Positions 37,101-50,149 of a stretch of 64,000 bases of DNA are shown in pieces. Made by a program: the position numbers and the translations under genes. The notes beneath the pieces were generated by a model that was not told the origin of the DNA, made no database searches, and saw only the letters and a program-made list of their open reading frames with translations. The DNA is from Byssothecium circinans (lineage: Eukaryota > Ascomycota > Dothideomycetes > Pleosporales > Massarinaceae), in the NCBI GenBank assembly GCA_010015675.1, contig ML977002.1:407561-471560 (forward strand), read 5' to 3'. Numbering within the stretch: the stretch's first letter is position 1; the number at the start of each line of letters is the position of its first letter.

Positions 37101-39990
37101 TAATGTATATAGAATACTAAAGGGTATAAGACTCTAACTTATAATTAAAAGAAGGCTAATAGGATAAAGAAGGTAGCTAGATTACTATATAAAAGAGTAG
37201 TAGAATAGTTCCTAACTATTAAAAGAATAGTTTAATACTATATTATATAGTAGGGTAATAATAATAATAATAATCTCTAAGAGCTACTTAGGTAAAAACT
37301 AATAGCTTAGGCTAATTATATAACTATAGGCGTATCCTTATACTATATTTTCTCTTTCTAACCTTTAAACTTAGACCCCTTAAGTTTAATACTCTCTTAA
37401 ATAGTTATAAACTATTAAGAACTATAAATAACTATTATAAATAGTAAGGAACTATTCTAGAACCCTTTTTAAATAACTTATAGTTATAAAATTCTCTAGA
37501 TTACCTCTTACTAACTATATAGCACCTAGAGTATTATAGAGATCTACTATAACACTTTATTAGACATAAATTAGATAGAGACTAATACTCTTAAATTCTT
37601 TTAATTATTTATAGTTAATAAAGCTAGCCTAATAACTTATTAAGGCTATTTATTCTACCTAAGCTGTAACTAATCTAAAGCGCTTTAGCTATTAAACTAA
37701 CTATAAGTTAATTAATTAGTATAATCTTATGTATTAAATAACCTTACCTTTCTAGCTTCTAGACTATAGTTCTAAGCTAAATAACCTTATAAGCTTATTA
37801 GGCAGATATCTTAGCTTATTATAATAGACATAAGGTAATATTATATTAAGGCTACGCGCGTATAAGCGTAGCTACGCAGTAATTCTAATATAATATTAGC
37901 GCGTAATATAATTACTCTCTTTAGGTATAAAGAAGATACTTTTCCCTCTAGTTTAGAATCTAGCTTATTAATCTTCTCTACTTCTTTTACCTACTTAATT
38001 AACTTTTACCTTATCTCTTTACTTTACTATCTTAACTCTATTCTCTTACTTTAATAACTTCTCTATTTATCCTTCCTAACCTTCTCTCTTACTTTAATTA
38101 CTTTTTAAGCTTTAATTATAACTACTAAAGCCTAAAATATTAACCTACATACTAGTAGTACTACTTCTAGTAGTATAGGTAGTAATAGTAGTAATAAGAA
38201 GCCTAATAATAACTAGAAAAGTAGTTATAGAGAGACTAAGCTACTACTTTACTTTTATACTTTAATAACTATTAAGTAGGTTATTTTAGAGTTTTATAAG
38301 TCCCTTTTTTATATCTTATAACTTCCCTTTACTAATATGTCTCCTAGTGCGCTTAAACTATAATAAGAAGATAGACTAATCCTTTTTTATTAAGCTAAGC
38401 TATTATATCTTTAAGGCTAGCTACTATAGTATCCCCCTTAGTTCTATTATTTATACTAGCTTAGTCTAGCGTACTACTATTTATAATCTTATAATTTCGC
38501 GTAATCTAGAGTTTACCCTTAATAAGGTAATAGTTAGTAACTTCTTTAACTTAGCTCTAAAAGGCTTAAAGATACGCGCTTTCTATTCTTCTAATATCTA
38601 GGTAGGTATATAATATTATATAAGAGGCTTTTAGGCCTATAAAGGTAATAAGGTTTATAACTACTATAGTAATCCTTATGCTATAAAGGTATTTTATACT
38701 TACTAATAGACTACTTAGAATAGCTACTTAATAAGTAATAGTGCCTACTCTAACTATATTATTAATAGGAATATAAAGATTTATTCTTTTTACTATAAGT
38801 TACTCTAATCTTTTATTAGTTCTTTAAGCTAATAATTCTAAGTAATAAGGCTAAAGTCCCTCTTTATAATATTAATCTAGTAAATATCTTATCTAGTAAT
38901 AAAGTAATCTATACTTAAAGATCTCTTACTAGTTCCTTTACCTCTCTACTTTCCCCTTACCTTTTAGGTACTTAGGTACTTTTTAGGCTTATTAGTAGAG
39001 AGCTTTATAAGCTTTAGTTTACTATCTTTTACCCCTTTAGATATAGTCTAACTTTACTTTACTTACCTAACTTATAGAGCTCTAGAGAGACTAATTTCTA
39101 TAGGTTTTTATCTAAGAGTTCTTTAATAGCTTCTTAGGCTACTTTCTAAGCTAGATCTCTTATAGATAATACCTATAATGCTTTACTTAATCTCTTAGTT
39201 ACTCTATACTATAGCGCCTATTCTTAATCTAGTTCTAGAAATACTAAATATATTATATCTAAAGGGTTAGTTAGCTATATATCTCTTACTATAGCTACTT
39301 CTTTAATAGGCTTTTAATCTTGCGCTATATCTAGACTCTTTACTATAAAAAGTATTAAAAGCATTATTACTTATAGGGAAACTACTTCTAAAGCTCTATT
39401 AGATAAGAAAGGTAAGAGTGCTTAGAAGAAAAGCCTTAAGGATCTTACTAAGTATAGTAGTAGCTAAGGTAGTTATAAAAGATATAGTAGGTATAGTAGA
39501 CATAGTAGTAGTAGTATAGCTACTTAATAGTTAACTTAACTTTATTACTAGCTCTTTTTTTTTACTAACTAGCTTTTAGGCTTTCTTTTTTCTCTAAGTT
39601 TTTTTTTTCCTTTTATACCTAAATCTCTACTTACTCCTACCCCTAATTTCTAAAAAGTAGCTTCTAATTTATATCTCTTTTTATATCCTATAATTTAGTA
39701 AAAATAACTTAATATGCTGTTAAATAAATAAAAACCTAATAACTATAGTAAATAGTAAGAAACTATAATAAACTATTCTAGAACTATTCTTAACTTAATA
39801 CTTTCTCCCTCCTTAACCTTATTAATTATTACCTAGTTAATTACTTACTATTACTCCCTAATAAGCTATTAGTATTCTTAAATATTACTAGAGATAGTAA
39901 TCTTACTAGGATTACTACACGTAGTAATAGTACTTAAGGTTAATTTAGTTAAACTTCTATAGCCCTTCTTTTTACTTAACCTCTTATACC
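37101..39990. other. Unassigned RIP-mutated block with a plus-strand relic frame
   Basis: At 37836-37898 a 13-bp inverted repeat (taatattatatta / taatataatatta) encloses ctacgcgcgtataagcgtag. From about 38100 to 38900 the plus strand carries long protein-like text broken mainly by TAA/TAG (LEFTLNKVIVSNFFNLAL, YKGNKVYNYYSNPYAIKVF). I do not recognise it. It could be an extra ORF of element C or another element. No LTRs were found here. Confidence 0.4.
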
Positions 39991-39999
39991 TACTATAGA

Positions 40000-42105
40000 G
40001 TTCTCTCTAACCTTTTTACTTTCTTCTTTAAGTTATTATTAGGCTCTTAGTAATAGGCATAGTATAGCTTATTATATATTAATTAGTATGTCCTTAGAGA
40101 TTAACTTTAGCTAGGATCCTATTAGTATAGCTTCTTTATTTATAGGTATTTAGTAGAACTTCTTAAGCTAATTCTTATATATAGTATATATAAACTATAT
40201 ACTATCTAGCTTAGTAAGTTAATAATAGCTAGTTAATACCTTTATAGTTAAAATATAGTATAGTTTAAACTATTAGTTATTTAGCTTTCTTTTTACTAAC
40301 TTATTATTTACCCTAATAGCATCCTAAACTAAAACTAAATTGCTAGCCTTAAGATTTTTCTAGTTCTCTTTATTAAGATCCTACTATTTAGTAGCTTTAA
40401 AGCGTAATTAGGTAAAGCGTCTAATTACTTCTACTAGCTTTTTACCTTTCTACTTAAGCTATTTAGTTCTAAGCGTAAGCAAATTAGACGTTAATTAAAC
40501 TATATCCTATAGAAGTATTTACTATAACTTTAAAGAAAGCTTAATTAGTATTATAGGTTAGATCTCTATTACTATTTCTACTAGTAAAAGCCCTATACTA
40601 TAGCGCACTATTACTTAATTAGCCTAAAGAATAAAAGGTAAATTATCTATCTATCTCCTAAGAAGCTTTGCTAGACTTATAATAAGTAGTTAATATCCCC
40701 TTTTAATTAGTCCTTATGCTTTAGGGTTATATAAGAAAGAGTAGATTTAATAAATACTATAGTACTTTACTAGTAATTTTATAACTAATTTATTCTTAGG
40801 TCTACTATTAATACTAAGTTAAGAGAACGTACCCTAGTAGTAGATAATATCCTAATAAAGAAACTTTGCAACTAATTTAGATATTACTACTTTAATAGCT
40901 CTTACTTCTAGTTAACCTAAAGCGTATTTATACGTAACTATAAGGAATCTAATACTAAGACTACTATTTAGTATATACGTAATATTAATAGTCTATTAAT
41001 TAAATATAGCTTATAGTGCACTAATCTTTAGTATCTCTTCTATGCGCATACCTTACTTAGTCTAATATTTAAGGTATTTTTAGAGCTTTAAGGCTATAGT
41101 CTTAAACTATCCCTCCTACTAGAACTAATACTAAATTACTATATTAGTTCCTTAAACTCCTTAATAGTAGAGTTATTTATAAACTTCCTAAACTAATATA
41201 TACTAAATATCTAGATTATTAATAACACGTTAGATAGTAAGGTTATAAGTAGATTTCTTAAATAGATAACCTAACCTTTTAAAGAATGTTTAAGCTTTAT
41301 AAACTTAATTATGTTTAGTACTTTTTAATAAATAATTAGGCTTCTTTCTAGAGTAGAGAAACTATGTAATTACTTTAGAATTATCTAAGTAGCTATTATA
41401 AAGAAGCTAACTATTTATAACTAAAAAAACTAAGCTATTATTATGCTTATTAATTATGTAATTTATAAATAGTTCTAAATTTTCTTTAAGTTCTTTAGGT
41501 AGTATCTACCCTTCTAGCTATAAGTATCTTAATAAAGCGTTAGTAATAATATTATACTTCCTAGGCTAGTATTAGATCTTAAAATCCTAGAGAAGGATAG
41601 TAAAGAGCTATTAATTTATAATAAAACTAAGAAGATTAGTAGAAGATTAATTAAGTTAAGTAATTAAAGTTTATATATTAGTTTTAATAGTAAATTAGCA
41701 TCTATATAGGTATAATATAAACTTTTTTAAGGCCTAAAGAACTACTTTATACCAAAGCTTAGTAAAATACTAATTTAATTCTACTATAAACTAAAGTATA
41801 CTTTTAAAATAAACTAGATGTTTCTTCTTATCTTCTTTAATCTACTCTATAACTACGCTAGCTTTTTAGTAGCTTACATCTATATAAAGGAAAATTATAT
41901 AGCCTAATTTATAGTTAATTATAATAAGTGTAGGTATAAAGATAATATTATACTTAAGGATCTCTATTACTTCCTATTATATATTACCTTAAGTCTATTT
42001 AAAGTCTTTATAGAAAAGGATAAATAGTAGCTTAGCCTTAAATATAAAATAAAAAACCTATTATTAATAATAAATATAAATACTAATAAACTATTAGACC
42101 TCCTT
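40000..42105 (-). pseudogene. Gypsy element C: RNase H and integrase part of pol
   Basis: The minus strand reads a Ty3/gypsy RNase H start (IKEDKKKHLVYFKS after a VSY..ASVVIE stretch) just inside the boundary with element B. It is followed by degenerate integrase and C-terminal text. Stops are TAA/TAG at Gln/Trp positions. The frame is cut at 42110 by insertion of element B; the upstream RT half lies at 56344-57260. Internal borders are approximate. Confidence 0.65.
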
Positions 42106-42110
42106 TATAT
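42106..42110. repeat. Target site duplication of element B (left, TATAT)
   Basis: tatat directly before TGTTACTAAAGGG; the same five bases follow the other LTR at 56339-56343. A 5-bp duplication is normal for Ty3/gypsy integrase. Confidence 0.8.
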
Positions 42111-42495
42111 TGTTACTAAAGGGTATACTTGCCAGATCCTAATCTGTATTAAGGAGGGTCAGTTAGTGTAAGGTGTATACGTTAGGTAGTAGGCTTTAGT
42201 AGTTTTAAAAATTAAGCGTGCGAAGCAACTAATTCTATAATAAACTATAGAATAACTAAATATTAATCTAGGTAAGAGATAAATCAATAAGAGTTAACTA
42301 CGAAGAACTAGAATCTAAAAGATAAAGCAAATCCTTTTAGTCTTTATACTGTCTATTCTACTCTTTTAATAAGTTTTTAATCCTACTTAAAGCTTTTACT
42401 CTTTTAGTTCCTAGGATCTCTATATAATCCTAGGATCTATAGGATTCTTAGGCCTTAGCAAGATTACAATTATATAACTAACGCTTTAACCCTGC
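42111..42495 (-). repeat. Element B 3' LTR, first part (interrupted)
   Basis: 385 bp matching 55878 onwards. It includes aagcgtgcgaagcaactaat and the gttcctaggatctct region, and ends in CCTGC, the target chosen by element A. The remaining 76 bp continue at 49244. Confidence 0.9.
42491..42495. repeat. Target site duplication of element A (CCTGC)
   Basis: cctgc before the left LTR of A and again after the right LTR at 49239-49243. The uninterrupted LTR of B has cttgc at this place. Confidence 0.9.
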
Positions 42496-42954
42496 TGTTA
42501 AGGTCCAGGGGGTTTGTTACTGGAGATGGCTCGAAGAGCTTTTAGGTGACAAAGGTGCTTGAGGTTCTAGAGCTTGGTTGGTTCTCTGGAAGAGATGTCA
42601 ATTCGCGACACATGGTAGTACTCCAATAGTACGTAGTAATGTTTGTCTAAAGGGCGTACACTTAGTGAACTTAGGTAAGCTTGCAATCATAGAGTATGAG
42701 ATACTAAATAGATTATAATCCTAAGTAGAAGGTTAAACACGACTCCTATAATATAGAGGTTAAGTTCGTCTATATACTAGTTGCGTCCCTTTATCCTATC
42801 TATCTCACTCATCCTAGTCCCTTATGGGACTTCTAGGATTCTTAGGACGCTAGGATAGTCACGTGACTTACTTACTACTTATAACTGTCTGTCTAGTTAG
42901 GGCGTGCGACTAGTTATTACATAAGTATAGTAACCCCGCTTCTAGATTATAACA
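42496..42954 (-). repeat. Element A 3' LTR (left copy)
   Basis: 459 bp. Differences from the right copy are almost all C/T or G/A. Confidence 0.93.
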
Positions 42955-43215
42955 CTATCCCCCCTCTTAGAGCTTAATATCCTCATAAGTTAATGACTAC
43001 CCTCTTATTCTATTCATTACTACTATTAGCTTGCTAACTATATTAATAGTCGCGGTTCTTTTGCTATAGTTACTTATTCTTACTGCGCCAACCACTAGCT
43101 CCCTTGCAAACTGTCGTCCCTTTATAAGCGTTGTAATAACTATACTCACGTTGGGCGCGGCTTATGTGAACCTACGGGTTTACCCTTGCCAGATTTCTCG
43201 AAAATTAATAAGGAG

Positions 43216-43494
43216 ATGGGTCGTCTCAAGGCGTTAGAAGAAGAAGAGGAGGCTCGCCTACGTATAGAAGAGGATGTTGCTGAGGCCGCTCTACAGCGCG
43301 CCCGTCTAGTAAGGGAGAAGCTTTCAAGGCTTCATAAATAAAAGAAACTGCTTCATCAGAAGGAGCAGGAAATGTTTGATAAAGGAATGTCGTCTGTGGA
43401 GGAGTTAGAGGCGTTAGAAGCGCAGAAGGCTCTACTTCAGGATATCACTTTAGTGAATCTAGAGGCCGCGCTTAGTGCTACTACCATTAATTAG
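43216..43494 (+). pseudogene. Antisense small coiled-coil ORF in element A
   Basis: On the strand opposite to pol, between the chromodomain end and the 3' LTR. ATG 43216 opens MGRLKALEEEEEARLRIEED, then AALQRARLVREKLSRLHK-TAA-KKLLHQKEQEMFDKG, then VEELEALEAQKALL, with a TAG at 43492. The TAA at 43339 fits a lost Gln, the TAG a lost Trp, and the same frame goes on (SPF*NINASSLRDTY). It is charged with heptad-like Leu/Ala spacing, so a coiled coil is predicted. GC content is above the rest of the element. I recall similar short Glu/Arg/Leu-rich proteins in fungal genomes but cannot name a family. Confidence 0.6.
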
Positions 43495-43569
43495 TCGCCT
43501 TTTTAGAATATTAATGCTAGTTCTTTAAGAGATACTTATAACCTATAAGGTGTGTAATTAGTTCCTATG

Positions 43570-46500
43570 TGTTTTTATTCTCTAGGTAACCTTTCTATTT
43601 GATTAGGTATTCTCTTCTGCCTTTTCAATCTCTCTAGTCCATGATCTTTTTGACTTCAAATTCATTTTCTTCCTTAACTTCATAATGGAATGTTTTTTAT
43701 AATAGTATCTTAGGGTCTACTAGTTCTAATCTAGATACGTAGAACACTAGGTGTATCTTAGCTTCTTTAGGTAGCTAGAGTTAGTAGTTGACAGGGCTTA
43801 TCCTAGCTTATATTAAAAATAGTCTGACTTTGACGTTATCTAGTCCCTTACTTAGTCATTTTATGCGAAGATTCTTTGTAAGTAGGTATACTTTATCCCC
43901 CCTTTCTAGCTAAGGTGCCATTTTTCGTTTTATGTTTACGTATGAAATGCTTTTGCGTTATGCCGTTTTAAGGCTAACCTATAACCGTTAGTGTACGTTC
44001 TTTAAGTCCTCTATTATTGTTAAAGCTACCGCTGCCTTGCCTCCTAGCAGTGTGCGTTTAAAGAGATTTAGGTGTTTCCCGTGGTTTGCGTAGAATGGTG
44101 TTTGTCCTATAGATTCTAATATTTTATTATTATACGCTAATTAAGCTATAGGTAAAAGGGAAACCTAATTATTCTACTAGGTATTGCTATAGATTCGCAG
44201 ATATGTCTTCATTATATAGTTTATCCTTTCTATCTATCCATCTGTTTGTAGATAGTATGCTGTGGATAGCTTACGTTTCATTCCAATTGCAGCCATTAGC
44301 GTTTTCTAGTAATTTGATGTAAAGAGCTTATCTCTGTCACTAATAATTAACTTTAGCATGCTATAGTATCTGATAAGTCAATCTAGGATCACGTGTCTAA
44401 GTTATTCCGCGTTATAGTCATTTCTAAATAGTATCATTTCTGCGTATTTCATGAATCTGTTAACAATTACTAAGATAGCGTTGTAGGTTATCCTAGTTAT
44501 AAGGTCCCTTAATACTAGTAGACCTATTACAAAGTCTATAGAGATGTCTTCCTATGGCGTCTTTAGTAGCTTAATAGGTTGCATTTCTCTATAGGATGCG
44601 TGCGTGCTATGTTTGTTTTTCTAGCAGTCCGCACATCTACTAATAAAGCGTGTAACCTTTTCTTTTATGCCCTTAAACTCGTAATTTCTCTAAATTAGTT
44701 TAATAGTCCTTTAAATGCTAGGGTGTCCATGTATAGGGTCATCATAATGTTATCATATAATCTCTTCCTATAGTTCCTCTAGTACTTCGTTATTAATTCG
44801 CAGGATGCCATTTAGCTGTTAGGTCAGTCCTAAGGTCCCGTCCTTGTTGGCTCGTAGTATTAGTGCTTTAATAGTTTCCTTTATTCCTGTAATATTACTT
44901 CGTCAGCTAAGGGCATTAGCCCATCTATTCTCCTTGCCTAGTGTATACATGATCTTGAATTTATATTATCTAAGCAACTCAGACCATCTAACTTGTCTTC
45001 TATTAAGTTGTTTAGTTGTCGTGAAGTGGAGTAGGTTCTTATAGTTAGTAAAGATAGTAAGTTTAGAGTAGCTTTCTACGTATACCCTCTAGTGCTTTAA
45101 TGAATCCACAATAGCTATTAGTTCCTTATCATGTACGTCGTAATGTTTTTCTAGTCCTAAGAACTTTCTTAAGTAGTAGGCAATAGGGTGCTATTAGCCG
45201 TTTCTTATCTGACTAGCTACTACTCTAAGTGCGAGATTAGATGCGTCCGTTTTAATTCTTATTAGTTCTCTACTCCTGAATGCTACTAGTACTAGTAGGC
45301 TTATACATTTTTCTTTTAGGGTTTTAAATGCCTTCTCTTATACTTCTAACTATCTGAAGAGTACGTCCTTCCTAGTGAGTCCTACTAGGGGTAAGGTTAT
45401 TAAGGCGTATTCTTTGATAAACCTCTTATTAAAGTTGCAGAATCTAAGGAATTCCTGCACTCCTTTAACTATTGTTAGTGTTAGCTAGTCCTATACCACT
45501 TATATTTTCTTTAGGCTCATCTTGACCCCTATGGTGTTAACTACGAATCCTAGGAAGTTAAGTTCTTCCTTGTAGAATTCGCATTTTTCTAGCTTAAGGC
45601 GCAGGTCTGCGGCATCTAAGCACGAAAGTACTTGCTTAACATGTCTCACATGTTCTTTAACGTTTTCTGAATAGATAAGTATATCATCTAAGTATGCGAT
45701 TATAAAGATATCTAGGTGTATCCGTAACACGTTATTAATTAATGCTTAGAAAGTCGCTAGGGCGTTAGTAAGACTAAAAGGCATTACAGTGTATTTATAG
45801 TGTCCATATCATGTCCTAAATGCTGTCTTCTATTTGTCGCCTTCCTTTATGCGGATAAGATGGTATCCGTCTTGTAGGTTAAGAGCCATAAATATCTTTA
45901 TACGCGCTAGTCAATCCTGTAGTTCTCTAATGTTAGGTAATAGATAATAATTCTTAACTATGATTTCATTTAGTTTCTAGTAGTCTATATATGGTCGTAG
46001 CGATCCATCCTTCTTTAGGGCGAAGAGGACTAGGTATCCTACTAGTGACTTTAATTCTTATATATAGCCCTTCACTAGGCTCTTATTAATGTATTCTTAT
46101 AGAGCCTTTAGCTCTTTCTCTAATAGTTAATAGATTAGTCTAAAAGTCAGTTGCTTTCCTTCCTATAGCGTAATTTCGCAGTCCTAGGGTTAATACTTAG
46201 GTAGCGCCGTGGCACCTACGTCTTCCTAAAAGAGGTGCTCCTATTCTCTATACTCTTTAGGGATCTCTAGAGGTGCCTTTTTCTCCTTTACTCTCACTTG
46301 TTAATCTGTTGACTAAGCAGCATCTATGGAGTTGACCGTTCTTACTAAATGCGTCTTTATTAAAGCAATGTTATTGATTGCCTTCTCATCTACTATTGAA
46401 CGCCGTCAGTGCGTAGGCTTTAAAGTGCGTTGGTAGGCGCAGTTTGCTAATGATATCATGTCGTTCTTCTAGTCAATTACTAGGTTGTATTTCTTTAGCT

Positions 46501-48759
46501 AAGGGATCCCTAATATGACGTCGTGAGTGGCTATCTTAAAATAGTCTAGGGTAATCTATTTGCTATGGTAGTAGATTTTCATAAGTACTGAGGTGATTTC
46601 GTGTTAGATCTTAGGTTGCTCTAGCATGACTTGTCCATTTACTACGTGTAGTGGGTAGGGATCTTTCTTTAGTAGTAGCCTTAGTCCCACTAAGAGTGCC
46701 ATTACTATTAAGATATAATTTACTTGTAATCCTGAATCTACTAATGCCTTCATTTTTCTACCACTAAGACGGATCGGGATTTTGATTAGGCGTTCACCTG
46801 CTGCTTCTAAGGTGTGCAACCCTTTAGCAGTGTTAGGTAAGGGTCTAAAAAAGATGCTCTGAATCTATTCTTTTCCTTTTCTTTGGCGTGCCTCTTGCAC
46901 CTGGTATGTAGACATGTCTGCTACTTGCTCTAAGTATAGATATCATTAATAATCATGTTCATCTTTATTAGTTCCGCGGGATCTTCTTTCCCTAGGAACC
47001 ATAGTCGTGCCCGTTTATCATATAAGTGTGTTAGGCATTTATCATCGTAGCAGTCATACCATTTAAACTTACAATCCTTTTTAATAGTTAGGAAATAGTT
47101 TACTTTTACCTTTACATTATAGTGGGTGAGATAACCGTTATTATTACACTAGGTAAAGCTGAGCTTTCCGTGGTTTCCATTTTAATAGTCTATATCATAC
47201 CGCAATTCTTTAGTCATTTCTTCCTACTATGCTGCTCATTAGATGCTTCCTTCTGCGAGCTCTTAGTCTACCTAGTTAGCCTACCTTTTATAGGCTTTCT
47301 TCTACTAGTGCCTTAGCTTCTATTGCTTCCTAGGCCTGGGGTTTAGATCTTTGTATAGGTACTCATTATTAAGTCCTGCGCTAGGCTTCTAGTATTAGTT
47401 GTTATATCCTAAGCGTCCTTAATCTATTAGTTTATCACCATCTAATGTAACTTCACTGTCATACCACATTAGGTCTTCATCCGTCTATTATAGATGGTTT
47501 CCTTGCGCGACTTTAGTATAAGGTAGTTTAGAGTTATGGGGATCTTAATTTTCTTTTCTAAGGTATTCTTCTTTTCTACTAATGATTTAAAGAGCCCTAT
47601 CAGCCTATGATAGTCCTTCATTATCCTTAGCTCATTTGCTAAGTAAGTAGTCCTAAAGTTATTATTCTCTCACATTAAGGGGTTAGTTAGGGTTGTTAAG
47701 GAAGTCCTAGACTTCGTCGTCTATGGTGTTAACTTCCTTATTATGCTATATCTAATTGGCGGCTTAGCTAACCCTTTTTCTTATAGATAGTTTCTATAGC
47801 CTTCGTCTAACAGCGTTTCCTCTTTCTTTACCTAAATTAATCACTTCCCATTCATCATCTCCTTCAACGTTAGGGAGGCAGCCTAAAGCATGTGATGCCA
47901 TGATTATATTTAACTATTATTAGACCGCGTGCTTAGCTCTTCCTAGCTTCGCGTGATAGTTTCTAGTGATATAGCCTGTTCTTCCGCACAAGTAGCACGT
48001 CCTAGCTTCTTTCTCATAGTGGTGGCCCTTCCCTTTCCCTTTCTTAATGTTGTTAAGCTGTATTAGCTGTAACCCGTAAGGATCCAAGTATTACTTCCAT
48101 AGCTTCATAGCGGGGAAGTACCTAGGTTGGGTGTAGGTACTCTTAGTCTTGCCCACGCTAAGTCCACTTTACTTATTATGTAGTTCAGATGTCAACTCAT
48201 ATAGTTATCCGTTAATTCTGATGGATTCCTGGTATAGTTCCTCTAAGGTGGTGATGGATGCTCCTAACTATATAAGCTCTATTTTAATAGTATCCTTAAG
48301 GCCTTATCTATACATTGTTATAAGTGCCTTGTCTTCCTAGCCCGTCTAGATTGCGTAGTATTGAAACTCTACGGCATATTCAGCGGCTGAGCGTTATTAT
48401 CTAAGGTGTTGCACCTTCCTTCCTACGACAGATTCCTCGTTTGAGACTCTGAAGACCTATCAGAGACGGGTCTTAAATTAAGTATAGTCTTTAAAGAGTA
48501 TTATGACTTCATCATTATCATTATTATTATCTAGGTATTTAGCGAGGTAAGGGTTAATCCATCATTTAGCGTCGCCACGCATATAGGTCGTGATAAAGGA
48601 GGCTTTGTCTACGTCATTAATAGTGCTAGCTGTAAACTTAAAGTACAAGTTAATTTATAGGAGCCATCCTTTAAGTTTAGCGCGATCTCTATAGTAGAGA
48701 TCCAGTTTAGTGACCTTGCTAGCGTTGCCGTAGGATTAGGTATCGTGTGTCTCAGACAT
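43570..48759 (-). pseudogene. Element A gag-pol
   Basis: Read on the minus strand from MSETHDT at 48759. Gag contains text such as LKGWLL, FITTYMRGDAK and YLAKYLD. A zinc knuckle CYLCGRTGYITRNY (47950-47997) has His and the last Cys both read as Tyr. Protease is ALVDSG (46604-46819). RT is IIAYLDDILIYS with YLDD intact (45683-45694). RNase H follows. Integrase is RCADC-stop-KNKHSTHASYREM (about 44600), then STAYHPQTDGQTERINQTMK (about 44250). The end is a chromodomain-like region (about 43570-43760: EVKKIMD, GRREYLIK, KGYLENKNT). Many nonsense codons; not functional. Confidence 0.9.
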
Positions 48760-48779
48760 CCTTCTAAGGGTATTTAAAA

Positions 48780-49238
48780 TGTTAAGGTCTAGGGGGTTTA
48801 TTACTAAAGATGGCTCAAAGAGCTTTTAGGTAACAAAGGTGCTTAAGGTTCTAGAGCTCAGTTAGTTCTCTAGAAGAGATGTTAATTCACGACATACGGT
48901 AGTACTCTGACAGTACGTAGTAATATTCGTCTAAAGGGCGTACACTTAGTAAACTCAGGTAAGCTTGCAATTATGGAGTATAAGATACTAAATAGATTGT
49001 AATCCTAAGTAGAAGGTTAAACACGACTCCTATAATATAGAGGTTGAGTTCATCTATATACTAGTTGCGTCCCTTTATCCCATCCGTCTTACTCGTCCTA
49101 GTTCCTCATGGGACTTCTAGGATTCTTAGGACGCTAGGATAGTTACGTGACTTACTTACCACTCGTGACCGTCTGTCTGGTCAGGGCGTGCGACTGGTTA
49201 TTACATAAGTGTGGCGACCCCGCTTCTAGATCATAACA
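48780..49238 (-). repeat. Element A 5' LTR (right copy)
   Basis: 459 bp, same ends as the left copy. The gag start lies 20 bp inside. The short gap to the start codon leaves little room for a normal tRNA primer site, so self-priming as in Tf1-type elements is possible. Confidence 0.93.
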
Positions 49239-49243
49239 CCTGC

Positions 49244-49319
49244 CTAGTGCTTTACTATCTAATACTCTCCCTAAGCGTATTATTTTTACGTAGTTGCGCT
49301 TATCTATTATCTTGTAATA
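49244..49319 (-). repeat. Element B 3' LTR, second part
   Basis: 76 bp continuing the LTR after element A: ctagtgctttactatctaat and ctccctaagcgtat match 56260-56338. It ends TTGTAATA where the other copy has TTGTAACA. Confidence 0.9.
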
Positions 49320-49470
49320 TTATCCCTTTTTTTAAAGTTATTATTTTAATATCTTAAGAGATGTGTCTACTATGCTGCTTCCTTTTATAGCTAGTATATA
49401 AGTCGTGTGTGTCTTTAGTTACTTATAGTGTAGTAGCCTTTTTTAAGGTTTTACTAACTTTTTTTTAACT

Positions 49471-50080
49471 ATGCCTAAGGTTTTATCTAAGTCGTTAACT
49501 ACGCGTCGTTATTATCGTGCTAACTAAATCCGCTCTTAAGGGCTAGAGATAATACCTAGTTGTAAGCATTATTAAAAGCGTAAGCTTTATTATTTTGTAA
49601 ATGTATTTATAGGTTAGTGCGCTGCCTATATTTAGGTTTATGCTAAGTGTAGTCTGTTTATTCCTAAAAAAGAGTAGGAGAAAGTACAAAAAAAAAAAAA
49701 AGTAAATCGCGCTTCTTTATTTTAAGGTAGAGGCTGCGCGGCTCTAAGCTAAGTTCGCTTAACTTTGCGTAGAGCTAGCTAAGTTAGAAGCCTACAAGCG
49801 CTCTTTCATAAACTAGGATTATTATATCCTAACTATAATAGATGCCGCTTAAGAAGTAGAGATTTTAAAGAGTATAAAGACTACTATTTTAGCTAAACTA
49901 CTGCTATCTAAACTATCATTAACTAACTTAGGCTAGTTATAGGCTAATTCTTCTTTAATCTCTTTTAATCCTTCTTTGTCTTTTATTTTTTCTGCTTTTT
50001 TAGCGAACATGGAATTAACGCCTTTAGATGCTGCTAGTAGTAGTCTCTTACTAATCTTTTATAGTCTATAAGATTCTATA
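49471..50080 (+). pseudogene. Antisense ORF in element B with Zn2Cys6-like cysteine spacing
   Basis: Plus-strand frame opposite to pol, at the same relative place as the antisense ORF of element A. From ATG 49471 it reads MPKVLSKSLTTRRYYRAN, several TAA/TAG codons at likely Gln sites, then PSCKHY*KRKLYYFVNVFIG*CAAYI*VYAKCSLFIPKK. If the Tyr codons (TAT) at three places were TGT before G-to-A change, the spacing is C-x2-C-x6-C-x8-C-x2-C-x6-C, that of fungal binuclear zinc clusters. A Lys/Glu-rich segment and an A14 run follow. Downstream text continues in another frame (FLANMELTPLDAASSSLLL). The 3' border is approximate. Confidence 0.5.
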
Positions 50081-50149
50081 TTAGTTCCTAGGTATTCTAG
50101 CTATCTAGCTAGTCTTTCTACTTAACTAAGTACTTCTACTAACGCTTAA

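Larger units (their letters stand above)
42496..49238 (-). mobile_element. Ty3/gypsy chromovirus-type element A, 6743 bp, nested in B
   Basis: Two LTRs of exactly 459 bp (42496-42954, 48780-49238), TGTTAAGG...AACA, with TSD CCTGC. On the minus strand gag, protease, RT, RNase H, integrase and a chromodomain-like end follow in Ty3/gypsy order. A polypurine tract AAGAGGGGGGATAG (42955-42968, minus strand) directly precedes the 3' LTR. It keeps far more ca/tg dinucleotides than its surroundings, so it is the youngest layer. It still has many TAG/TAA codons in place of Gln/Trp. Confidence 0.95.
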
